Assembly: GCA_944990035.1 (NCBI GenBank)
Contig: CALYLX010000050.1
Coordinates: 1-64,000, forward strand
DNA length: 64,000 nt
Reading direction: 5' to 3'
DNA from: Clitopilus passeckerianus
Taxonomy: Eukaryota; Basidiomycota; Agaricomycetes; Agaricales; Entolomataceae
Shown: piece after piece, positions 9,481 through 19,852 of the stretch
How the letters are laid out: every line of letters starts with the position of its first letter
Position numbering within the stretch: position 1 is the stretch's first letter
Made by a program: the position numbers and the translations under genes
Notes under the pieces: generated by a model
What the model was told of the DNA's origin: nothing
The model's input: the letters and a program-made list of their open reading frames with translations, nothing else
The model's database searches: none

Positions 9481-9946
9481 ATGATATTCAAAAACATTTT
9501 TCTCATTGCTCTGAGCCTTGTATTTGCCAGCACAGCCGTTGGGCTTCCTAGTGGCCAGGGAACAAACGAACCGGCGGCGGCCGACGTGGAGAGTACCAAA
9601 CGTTGTAAGTGACTGCATTCTGCTCAAATGAGCGAACACATCTTCTGACATTCTTCTAGGTGGTGAGAATGGGGTAAGTGTGCAATCTAGGACTTAAAAC
9701 ATCTGGCTCACTGGATGTGCAACGTCAACTAGGCCAAATGTGAGTATGAAATTCTTCGTACTCGGCGGCTTGGATGGGGTGCTAATGCTCTATTAGGCCC
9801 CAAAGGTTGGACGTGTTGCGGCCCACTCGTCGTTGGTGTAGGGGAACGTGAGTTATTCCGGCGCGATTCTTCTGGATGACATAGAGCAATCTGAACTGTC
9901 TTATAGATGCAGGAAACTGAAGGAAGGCGAATTCTGTATCTTCTGA
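9481..9946 (+). CDS. Six-cysteine secreted peptide, knottin-like (B)
   Basis: Five exons: 9481-9604, 9660-9673 (14 nt), 9733-9739 (7 nt), 9797-9847 or 9851, and 9907 onward. The signal peptide (MIFKNIFLIALSLVFA...) is followed by an acidic spacer ending in KR immediately before the first Cys, a likely Kex2-type processing site. The domain reads C-x6-C-x5-CC, with CCGP and GVG as in peptide A. The best last donor (gtgagt at 9848) gives an early stop at 9918-9920 and a four-Cys peptide. A weaker donor 4 nt downstream (gt at 9852) keeps frame to 9946 and restores the last two cysteines and the CIF ending. I therefore give the longer end. Tandem with A. Confidence 0.75.
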
Positions 9947-10353
9947 GAGTTGTCGTCGTTGTTTGTGATCGAGTATCCAAGACAGAGCAGCAGATTTCTG
10001 GACACCTGTCGAACTTTAAGCAGAGTTGCAAACGATGATATCCTTCGAACACTGTTCAGGCTTTTGTTTCATAGTCTTAACAAAATCTATTGAATTTGAG
10101 TGCGACTACATCCAGTTAGCAACCAAAAGGCGAACGTGTAAAGCTGGTGACGGATGTAACATAGCGGCTCCCCAACCAGCAACCCTCCAAACCCCTCGAA
10201 CCAGCAATCAAGAGCCATATCTTTCCCAAAGCTTTGCTTCCCATGCGGTTCTTTGATTTTCTCCGGCGGGGGTTTCTTCTGGATATGTGGAAGGTGACAA
10301 ATGAGATGGAGAATTAAGACACCATCGCCATGTGTATTTGACAGGACAGGTCT
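9947..10353. other. Convergent spacer
   Basis: The 3' flanks of peptide B (+) and RPB10 (-) meet here. No additional coding signal was seen. Confidence 0.45.
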
Positions 10354-10799
10354 TCAGAAAACAGCACCCTTATCTTTTGAACGTTCCATGGCTAGCAAGG
10401 GAAGGGATCAGAATTGTGTTACATGCGTGGGTGGAGAATTGAAAGCGAATGCAAGGTCACAATGAGGAGTAAAATGGAGTGAGGTGCTTACGATTGTAAT
10501 GGAGGAGCTTTTCAATGAGGTCAACATGAGTAAGGACCATGCGCCTGCAGCAGTACCGCTTGAGTTGCAGTTCGTCTAGAGCATCACTGGAAGCGGCAGA
10601 AACCGAGAATGAGCCTAAATATCGACAGACGAGGCTGGGTTACTCACCCACTCACTCATATCTCGGTTTAGCAACTCAAGGTAGGCATTCCACTTGTCCC
10701 CGACCACTTTTCCACACGAGAAACAGCGCACTGGGATGATCTATTTCACGGATGTCAGATTTTCGAGCTAAATGTATGAGAACAGAGGTCTCTAACCAT
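10354..10799 (-). CDS. RPB10: RNA polymerases I/II/III subunit RPABC5
   Basis: A four-exon gene too small for simple ORF calling. The ATG (10799-10797) is the last codon of exon 1. Introns are 10741-10796, 10587-10651 and 10392-10491; the stop is at 10354-10356. The start reads [18 protein letters not shown] and the body contains [20 protein letters not shown], so the four zinc-binding cysteines (CFSC and RYCC) and the near-invariant HVDLIEKLL are all present. Length is about 77 aa against about 65-70 in yeast and human, the excess being a short basic C-terminal tail. The subunit is shared by all three nuclear polymerases and helps hold the Rpb3/Rpb11 subassembly. Frame conservation needs donor gtgggt at 10651 rather than the stronger gtgagt 4 nt downstream, giving D where the family has E/G. 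RPB3 is also in this window. Confidence 0.9.
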
Positions 10800-11098
10800 T
10801 TGAGCTGATCGAACCAGTGAGTGTGCAGAACAAACTGGACTGAACCTCCGAAAATGAGATTTCCATCACTCACAGCCTAAAGCCTTTGGTAAACATGTGC
10901 AAGCAACGTCCCAGATTCTCCAAGCCATGGGGGAGGCAGTGGAGGCAAACCCGTAGCAAGAAGGTAACAAATAGTATTAATCCATAGTGATAGGTATACC
11001 AGAACGAAATAAAAAGAAGTTATGCAGTTATGAATAGTGTTATGCTATTGCGTTTTCTCCAGCCAATCAAGACCATAAGTGATGCTCTTGCAAAGCCC

Positions 11099-14000
11099 CT
11101 ACATCTGCCGGCTTCTAAGTGCATCCTCGAAGCTATCCGGTTCCTCTTTCTTGACAGATACCCGCGACGCCGACGAGGATGTGCGAGTGCTGTTGCCGTT
11201 GCCAGTTGAGCGTACTCGCACCGACTGTTCAGTCAGACCTTGAGGCTCTGTGAATTGCTCGCGCAATTTGTTGGCCGCCTGGCGTTGAACCTATGGAAGG
11301 TAGTTAGAGTTGCTCTATGACGCACAATCAAGGCGGCTTACCTCGCCTCCAAGTGTAAGAAGTATCTGGTACAAAGGCCCTGCCAGACCAAGCTGGAAGA
11401 TAGCGTAGCTACGAAGAGGAATCTGGTCAGTGCTTGGTGGACGCGGTGAAAATATGACACTTACGCAGCAGCCAAAGCAACCAACAAGAAAGTGAAATAG
11501 AGAGGGTTAAACAGGACAGCCATCGCCTCGTTCCAACCCAAAACCACGAGGACACCATACATCCATAAGGGAATCTGAGCGATACTGGCCACGGTGCTAC
11601 GTTTCGCCTCAACATAGTACGCATCAGCGTCCTTGCGGAATTTGTTTGATAGGTCAAGTTGTTTGGTTTCCGAGAAGACGATGAGGGAGGATGGGAAGTC
11701 AAATTCCTCAGAGTTGGTCAAGTCATCGGAAGACTCGGAAGGGAGGGTGAACTCGAGTGACAAATCGGTGGGCTTTATCTTGGAGTAGAGAGGAATGAGG
11801 GCGAGCGTCTGATAGACAAAAGAGATTAGCGTATCGTCCAATGAAGCATTTGAACGAGAACAATACCTCATCCTTGGCCGATTTGAAAGCCGAATCAATA
11901 TCATCTTCAGGTTTCCAAACCCGAGGGACACCATTGTCGTCGTAGCGGAACTGCTCCTCAAACTGTGCCCTCAGCTTGCCAAGCATCATGGCGTCAGCAG
12001 TCTGCTCAGTAATTTTGGCCCGTAGTGCAAGCCATGCTCGCTTGCGTAGGGAGGCGAGTGCGACGGTGTTCTCTTCCTCCGTGCAGTTGAAGCCTATACG
12101 AGGTAGGGGGTCAGAATCACCGTCGTTGGCTGTAGCGGGGATGACATACTTGTTGCCTTTGTCATGTAAGTTGATTCAGCCTTTTCAAGCTTCTCCCTAA
12201 ACACCTTGAGAATTCGGTCCCACATGGTCTTGCGGGGTTTGTTCAGAGTCACTTCGATAGGTTCTGCAATGAGTTTCGTGAAGTTCCTCTGAATTATCCG
12301 GTTAGTCAACCCATTTTGTGTGGATGCGGAACCAGTACGACGAACCTCAATGAGATTGATCATCTTCTTCGTCTCGTCCTTCCTGCACTGATCGGCAACC
12401 AACCCCATTTCTTCCTTCATCGACTCAAACTCGTCCTCCCAGGTCCAATCAGTACCATTAATCAAGGCCTCCTGAGCACTATCCGAAAAGGTCTTCTCGC
12501 ATTCAGCCTTGGCCTTCGAGACGACATCGGCGAAGCTGTAGCCCTCTCCTTTAAGACCATTCAGAAGATCTTTCTTGAAGGTGACGAGGCAGGTCTTGTG
12601 AAGGTTCTTTAACTGGCCAAGGAACAAGGGGGAAAGCACAGCGTCAATTGATACCAGGAGATCTGTGCGCTTGCGGGAATAGACGCCCTTGTGGTATCGA
12701 GACGCGTCGGTGTCGTACCGGCCTGCATGAAAAACACGTGAAGTTGAGCATTGGGAGTCAGCGTGGCGAATTGAGAACACCTACTAAGCGCGGTGGTCCT
12801 CCAATCATTCATCAAGGCTCCAAGACCCTCCACGACGCGACCAGATTCTACAGGTCGTTTCTGCGATTTAGATTGCTCGTTGAATTCTTGGAAGGCAACG
12901 GCAGAGATCTCGTCACATCGGAATTGGGCAAGCAACTCTTGCTGAGTGGGGAGATCGAGGTCCTTGTTGCTCTGGACTTGATCCTGGAGGTAAGAATCCG
13001 TGAGAAATCGTGTCTCGTTCGCGCCCAGAAGCTACGTACCCAAATGTTGTTCATGTACATAGCGACACCGTCCGCAGGTATACGCTTGTGATAAACAGGC
13101 TTGAACAAATAGTCACTTGCGTCCTTGTCGACGAATCGGCGGCGAAGTGCTGCAACCTCTTGCTCGAATTTTTCAGGTACAAGAATCTTATGTGGGAGTG
13201 TAGTAAACGACATGTCGAAGTAATCCGAGAGTTTCGCGTCCTTCAGATCCGTAGGTTTAGAGAGACCATCCCATATCCTGAGCATATCTTGCGTCAATGT
13301 TGCCTGTAGGTTGGCAAGAGGAGTGACACCGAGATGGTCACGAATAACGAAGAGAAGAAGTGTCTTGCTGTTCACACTGAAACGTCGTCAGGGCTAGGTT
13401 TCAGTGAGGAAGGAAACCACTCACGTATCCTGTGACTTTTTGCCAAAGAGGCCGAGGTTGACCTCGAACACCGTCTTCAGGAGGCCCATGTTTGCGCCTT
13501 GGTACAAGCCAACTTGCTGTTCCCAGAGGTTTACAATTAGAACCTCTGATGAGGCGAGCGAGAAAAGTGCTGATTTTCTCTCGAAATCCTGGTACAACTA
13601 TGAGCATCCGGAAAGAATGATGCAGCAACAGAGATGGAAAATACCTGATCCTCTCCACGTTCTCGCCCGTCCGTACCTTCGACATCCATGACCATAACAT
13701 TCATTTCTTTGCCTCGGCACATCCAGATACCTGTGTAGCAGGTTGAGAGGATTGAAACCTCGTTTGGAACCCAGGCTCACCCTTCGTTGTTTGCTGCCGC
13801 CTAGACTCGTCCATGACGTCGAATGTTGTGCCGAACAGCCTGTTCAGCAGTGTACCTTGTACGTTCGTATCAATATGAGCCCCTCGCATTGTTATGAGAA
13901 CACACTTTTCCCTGTTGATTGTGAACCAAAGACAGCGACAAGGTTGTAGTCGAAACCAGCGTCCCGGAGACCCCATCGTCGTATTTGGGTGCTGAGGTCA

Positions 14001-14216
14001 GTCCTACATTCCTGGTTAGTATGCGACACGTAGAGAGCAGACCAATAGCACTCACGTAAAGGTCTTGTCTTCGTCCACAATTTGCAATCTCTCCGTCATT
14101 GCCGTTCCGTTGGGAGCTTTGCCGTTTGCAAGGTGTCCATTGGGGACAGGTATGCGGGTGGTATTCACGGGTGGTCGGGGGGCCATATCTGAGTCTGATG
14201 ATATTGAGGTGGCCAT
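11099..14216 (-). CDS. SEY1: ER-fusion GTPase (Sey1/atlastin/RHD3 family)
   Basis: A multi-exon gene from ATG 14216 to TAG 11099-11101. The order is a short N-terminal extension, then the dynamin-like GTPase domain with P-loop GSQSTGKST (its last Ser codon is split by an intron), switch region [15 protein letters not shown] and G3 motif [11 protein letters not shown] long helical-bundle stalk follows ([17 protein letters not shown]), then two closely spaced hydrophobic segments near 11400-11580 ([23 protein letters not shown]) and a charged C-terminal tail ending in [15 protein letters not shown]. This is the full Sey1 architecture: it drives homotypic fusion of ER tubules, with both ends cytosolic. 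The divergent neighbour is acetoacetyl-CoA synthetase, separated by about 650 bp. No frame break was noticed. Confidence 0.93.
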
Positions 14217-14867
14217 GGCTAGTTATATAGACAAATGCGTGACGGCAAGGGTCGACGTGTAGGTTGTGAACGGTGAGGAGCCTGAAGCCAACACGACAAC
14301 GTCAACTTCGCCAGTTCATCACCTCGGCCAGGCTCATTTAGGAATATTGATCTCACGTGTTTGCTCTTGAGGCCAAGGACGAGGAATAGATGATTTCCGT
14401 CAACACCAACGGCACGTTAGACGACGCATGGGCTTTCAGTTAAGAAAGCCATGAACGGATTTCATGTTGAAAGTTACCGCTGGCTAGAACGTATATGAAT
14501 GGCATGCACAACCCTCCTGGATCTGAATCCGAGGTCACCGTTTTCCGGGTTGGCAATACAACTTAGTACCATTCGTGTTTCAGGTTAACGTTCATCCTTT
14601 GGGGCTATCACCATTGTTTACACTTCTTCTTAAAATCTGCACCCTCTACTGGGTGGCATTGGGCTTGGAAGAATGGTTAAGAAGCCGGCAACCGGACCGG
14701 CAATAGTTTTACCGTCGGTCCTCCGATTCCTTGTGGTCAAAGATTGCGGGGTAATGTTGGTTTGTTCAGGCTGCTTACCCGCCATTCCCTCCGACTTCCA
14801 CGTTCAGTCTACACAGCAGCCACGAGATTCTTTCCGCTTGTACAGGTCAAAGTTGCACGAGCCCGAC
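14217..14867. promoter_or_regulatory. Bidirectional promoter region SEY1 / AACS
   Basis: A divergent intergenic region. It contains a pyrimidine-rich stretch from about 14610 to 14650 before the + strand gene. No further element was identified. Confidence 0.4.
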
Positions 14868-17682
14868 ATGACGGACAGCAGCTCCCCGTTCGCGCATTCA
14901 CACCTCCTTTGGAAACACGAATACCCTCACCAGACACCTGTGGATGCTTTGCGGCGTCTCGTTAACAGGAAACATGGACTTAAGCTTAGTGCGTGATCAT
15001 CCTGTAACTGAACTTTCTTTCTCTAAGACGTCCTGTACATGTTAGGTGACTACCATGACCTGCACAGATATTCGGTTGAGAACTATGCATTCTGGATTGA
15101 CCTCTGGGAATTCCTGGGAATCATCTCCTCTGTGCCTCCGGATCCTCATGAAGTAAGTAATTAACTCACACGCCGATGAAACGCAGCGTTTGACTCGTGT
15201 TGGCACAGATAATTGTTCCCGGAAAGATTCCTGAAGTACCTATCTGGTTCTCCAATGCACGGCTGAATTATGCAGAGAATCATCTGTACCGGTGTGATGA
15301 CGGAGTCGCCATCACAGCTACCAACGAAGCAGGAAATACTAAACATTACACCTTCCGTCAGCTACGCCAATTAGTCCGGGAGATGGCCTCGGCTTTGAGA
15401 ATGAATGGGTTAGAAGTCGGGGATCGTGTAGCAGGTGATACCTTGAACGATCCAAGTTAGGACCCCACATTGGCTGACCAGTCCCCTCGATCTTCTTCTC
15501 TGATAGCTATTGTCACAAATTCGATCACTTCCGTCGCAATTGCACTGGCAGTGGCAAGTATTGGGGGTATATTTTCTAGCACGGCGACCGATATGGGAAC
15601 GGAGGTTCTCGCATTTCATTCTGCGCTGTTTTCTAACTATCTGAACATCTCAATAGGGCATTCTTGACAGATACCGTCAGATCCAACCTAAATTTATCTT
15701 TGCTGAAACCGAGGTCCAGTACGCTGGGAAGATCGTCAACCTACTTTCAAAGGTTTCTCAGGTAGTCACAGACCTCTCCAACAAGGGTTTGCAGCGGGCC
15801 ATTCTACTTCCAAGCGCGATCTCTGGACAAGATCTGCCTCATTCCGTAACCAGCAGGTAAAACTAGGATCATTCCAGTCGTTCATTCAGGCTGACAGCAA
15901 CACCTGTTTTCGTCATGTCTATTGCTGTTACAGCGTCTCGTTGTCAACGTTCCTCGCGTCAGGGGATGGCCGTGAACTTACATTCACGCAGCTACCATTC
16001 AGCCAGCCTCTATTCATTCTTTACTCCTCCGGCACTTCTGGAAAGCCGAAATGCATCGTGCATTCTGCGGGTGTGAGTCTTCTACAACTTTCGAGAGCTA
16101 AGCGAAATTTGAACTTGTTTCAGGGAGTTCTGCTTCAAGTCAAGAAAGAGATGAAGATTGGCTTCAGCTTAGGGCCGGAAGACACTTACTTCCAGTACAC
16201 CACCGTATGTCTTCCTCTGCTATCTCGGAAACTGCGCTTGGAGCTGATGATTTTGGAAAGACCGCTTGGATGATGTGGACCTTCATGCTCAGTGGCCTCT
16301 CTGTTGGTTCTCGGATTATACTCTACGACGGTTCCCCGTTCCATCCAGATGTGCAGACATATCTCAAATTCATTAATGACCAAGGGTTCGTGGCACGTCT
16401 TTGAATTTGCGTCTCTGTACTCAGCCTACGTAGCATCACGCTCCTTGGAACAAGCCCCCGATTTTTGGCCGAGGTCATGGGCCGTGGAATCCAGCCGCGA
16501 AGTAAGAAACCATAGTACCGTTAAAGGAGAGCACGTTATTAACCAATCCCCAGAGGATATTGGACCCTTTGAAGCATTAAGAACAGTCGGTGTTACCGGT
16601 GCAGTGCTCACGACACCCATGTTTGAGTGGACCCAGAAGGCGTTCGGTCCCAAAACGCATGTCATTTCGACCAGTGGAGGAACGGACATTTGTTCCTCGT
16701 GTAAGTGCTACTACCGCCATTTCCAAATCCAACTAAGTTCTCGTAGTCGTTACAGGATCCCCGATTCTCCTGTGTATGCTGGCGGTAAGTTTCGGAACCA
16801 TGCCATCGGTCGGTACACAGTTGGCTATTCTCGTTCACTATGCTCTGTCTGCAGAAATCCAGTCAAAAACTCTAGGTATGAAAGTCGAAGTGTTTGACCC
16901 GAACGGCAAAAACATCGAACACACGGGAACCCCGGGGGAGCTTGTGTGTAGCCGACCTCACCCATCTCTGCCGCTCTTTTTCTGGGGTGATAAAAATGGA
17001 CAGAAATTCCGTGATGCCTATTTCAATATGTATCCAGGTTTGCTTTCCACCTATCCACTACACCACTGGTGCTAAAAAAGCCCTTTCAGGCATCTGGAGA
17101 CAAGGAGACTTCATGATTGTAAACCCAACTACCAAGGGAATCATGATTTTGGGTCGAAGGTACGGCCTCAAAATTCGCGATTGTCCGCATTAATGTGACG
17201 GCCTTCCCAGTGATGGTGTCCTCAATCCAAGTGGTGTTCGCTTCGGCTCGGGAGAAATCTATACTGTCATGGAGAAGTTTTCAGGATACCTCGATGATTC
17301 TTTGTGCATTGGTCAACGTCGTCCGCAGGATTCGGACGAGCGTGTCCTCCTGTTCCTAAAGATGCGTCAGGGCAAGAAGTTCACAGCAGAACTCGAGATG
17401 CAAATCAAAGCTGAGATCAAAAGGGCACTGAGTGCACGTCATGTCCCAGCATACGTCTTCGAGATTGAAGATATTCCTGTATGTCGCTCGGACTTTCAGG
17501 AATATTTTATGGCTCACACATGGTGTCTATCAGTACACGGTCAACGGCAAGAAGATTGAAATAGCAGTCAAGCAAATTGTGTCCGGGAAAATGTCCGACC
17601 AAGTGGGACAGTGGCGAACCCCGACTCGCTCAAGCTTTATTATCAATTCAGGGATATAGATATGGTAAAGGCTAAGCTGTAG
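14868..17682 (+). CDS. Acetoacetyl-CoA synthetase
   Basis: A multi-exon gene from ATG 14868 (MTDSSSPFAHSHLLWKHEYP) to TAG 17680-17682 (end YQFRDIDMVKAKL). It belongs to the ANL adenylating superfamily, acetoacetate-CoA ligase family. Order of signatures: N-terminal ACAS segment (YSVENYAFWIDLW), SSTATDMGTEGILDRYRQI, the AMP-binding P-loop SSGTSGKPKCIVHS, YFQYTTTAWMMWTFMLSGL, LGTSPRFLAEVMGRGIQPR, STSGGTDICSS and the C-terminal hinge and domain RSDGVLNPSGVRFGSGEIY ... VNGKKIEIAVKQI, which carries the catalytic Lys. It activates acetoacetate with ATP and CoA in the cytosol, feeding sterol and fatty-acid synthesis or ketone and leucine catabolism. Introns are about 50-75 nt and all joins examined stay in frame. 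Confidence 0.92.
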
Positions 17683-17854
17683 CCAGTGGCGTTGTCGCCT
17701 GGATTCGAGGACCAATCAAATGGTTATCAGGACACAGATGAAAGGATTTACTTTTTGAACCACCCACCCAGTTACTGAACTCTGAATCAGCATTGCCATC
17801 CAGGAGGGCCTAGTAAAAACAGTCAGGCATCCCATTCAGGAAGTCAATAAGGCC

Positions 17855-18096
17855 CTAAAACCACGAACAGCCTTCGGGCTGAAAAGAGTGATATGATGTT
17901 GTCAGTTTCACGGGAACGGCTGCTGGGAAGGATACGAACGTCGTCGGGGTTACTAGACCCAACAATTAATAAACAACTTTTTTCGACATGAACCCAGCAC
18001 TCACTACCAGAAGGCGGGTTTGGGATCAGCAAGGGTAGTGGCGACAACGCTAAGGACTATGAGGTGAACTGCTAGGCTGGAGATCTTCGGAAGCAT
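17855..18096 (-). CDS. Tiny putative secreted peptide
   Basis: The ATG at 18096 starts a convincing signal peptide (MLPKISSLAVHLIVLSVVAT, then TLADPKPAFW). Splicing a gtgagt...gtctag intron and a gttcgt...tcttttcag intron gives a 42-aa product ending EGCSWF with TAG at 17855-17857. If the second intron is retained, the protein instead runs to 17844. The mature part would be about 20 residues, rich in P, D and aromatic residues. It converges with the 3' end of the acetoacetyl-CoA synthetase. No family recognised; splice choice uncertain. Confidence 0.35.
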
Positions 18097-18479
18097 AGCG
18101 TGTTGATGATAAGTAGTGCTCGTTGATGTTTGTGGTCGTTGACAGGGTCGATTAACCTATGAAAGATGTTAAATGCCTGTCTATGTACTAAGAGAGAACG
18201 CAAACGTGGTGTGTCCGTGTCAGTGCTGACTCTTAGGGTGACGTGTCTGATTATCTGGCCAGATACTACAGGGCTATGCGAATCAACGACAGGCAGATAG
18301 TAGGCACGGTGATATTCGCCATCTTGTCATTGTTGAGCTAAATATTTCCGACAGATGTAAAGTCGCTGCATGAATTCCATGTACAGATGCCCTCTCCCTG
18401 TACACTAGTCAAGGCAGTAAAAATAACTTCCGGATATGTGTAACGGTTCGCCAAAAAATACAGCGAAATCTCTCTTCTT
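18097..18479. other. Spacer between two secreted-peptide genes
   Basis: Nothing beyond promoter sequence for the gene at 17855-18096 and the 3' flank of the gene at 18480-18904 was seen. Confidence 0.4.
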
Positions 18480-18904
18480 CTACCACGCATAGACTCGCCC
18501 TGGCGCTATCTTCTTGCAGCTACAGGGCCAGGGAGGTAAGAGCCCGGCTCACCAAACACAGGTCGTAGACTTACGCCAGTCCACCACCGGGAATTGCAAC
18601 GAAGCTATATCCGTCAGCGCCTGGGCAAGACGATTTGAAAGGTAGGTAAGCAGTAACTGAAGAAGGGATTCATCGGTGCTTACACATTGGCTTCGCAGAG
18701 GAGAAAAAAATATCAGATTGCCTGAGTTAAAATGCACATTCAAATGGGATACCTACCTTTGAACCGTCCGCTAGAGGCAGGAAAGTCAACAACGATAAAA
18801 AGGCGATGGGCGCAGTACCTACCACTACCTCCGAGCCCGAAAGCAATGGGACAACTTGCACCGTACATAGCACAGTAAAGAAGCAGTTTCTTGAGATTCA
18901 ACAT
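18480..18904 (-). CDS. Diverged knottin-like secreted peptide (C)
   Basis: Five exons on the minus strand: 18904-18829, 18770-18757 (14 nt), 18690-18684 (7 nt), 18620-18575 and 18519-18480. The product is 61 aa with signal peptide MLNLKKLLLYCAMYGASC followed by a short mature region. Exon sizes 14 and 7 nt, and intron phases 1-0-1-2, are the same as in peptide B (9481-9946). The alignment gives A-x6-C-x5-FV-x8-C-x8-Y: the positions of C1, C3, C4 and C6 of peptides A/B hold A, F, V and Y, while C2 and C5 remain. It is thus a paralog with only the C2-C5 pair and an aromatic end (YAWW). Extracellular; role unknown. The model rests on splice signals plus the shared architecture. Confidence 0.65.
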
Positions 18905-19779
18905 ACTACAATGGATGCTGAAAGCTTTGGATGATTTGGATTGGGGAAAGAAGTTGTAACAGAAGTTAGGAATGCCACCAGATCTCATCATCCCCATCAT
19001 AAATACATAAAGGGTGACGTGGTTGCCAGGTGTCCGCAGCATCCGCAGTCCTATTTCTTTCCCGATGTCCCTCCAGGTAAAATACACCTTTGAGCATGTC
19101 GGAGTCTCGCTGTTGCACAGCAAAGCCTCAATGGAAAAACATGAAAGCTACAGCGTCCAGCAGTTCAGTCCCTTCGTAGTCGGTCAAGCCAAGTTTTTGA
19201 TTGCAGGAAACAAAGACATCTCTTCGGGTTAGTCTTTGCCCTCAGTAAGTAGTCGGCATGCTTTCAACGTGAGGGTTTAGTCCTTGATGACTCCTTGGGG
19301 ATTATATGTTAACCAAGAGTCGAAGGCGAGACTTTCGACTGGTTTATACATCGGCAGCCAGACAAACGAGGTGAAGACTCAACGATGCCTGTTGGACCGG
19401 ATCATGCCACCTTTGCTGATCGGATGAACCCGAATTGTGATCCCTTCACCCAACCACGAGTGCAGTCCTGTATTTGAAGTAACCTGGAAACTACTCATTG
19501 GGAAGCGACCCAGATTTTACCTACTAGTGCGGACCTAATTTTTGGTCTTGGGCGACGGAAACAGCGTCAAATAATAAGCCCTTTTATTTTACCACGAGTC
19601 TATGTCCTTGGCCTCGAAGACATTGCCACTCGCAGGCCTAGGGTGTATGATTTGGCCACCATCACTGGCAGACGGAGCTGCTTTCGGACACCCCTTGTTC
19701 ATCATGAAAGGGGCGTGCCAAAGCATGGACCTTTCCTTTGAAGTGTTCGTGACTACAGGTGCCACAGGTGGCTCGACCA
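18905..19779. other. Intergenic region, no gene seen
   Basis: ORFs on either strand lack family resemblance and splice coherence. It includes the upstream regions of two divergent genes. Confidence 0.4.
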
Positions 19780-19790
19780 GTATAAATATC
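19780..19790 (+). promoter_or_regulatory. TATA box of the gene at 19853
   Basis: gtataaatatc lies about 65-70 bp before the ATG at 19853, followed by a CT-rich leader (tctcctttgctactctctcc). Confidence 0.6.
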
Positions 19791-19852
19791 TGTCTAGGCC
19801 ACCTTTCTCCTTTGCTACTCTCTCCTACCTTACACTCATTCACTGGTCAACC

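Noticed and set aside
14673..14867. N-terminal extension of the acetoacetyl-CoA synthetase frame
   Set aside because: The open frame continues upstream, but the family begins near the ATG at 14868 and the upstream part is unrelated sequence.
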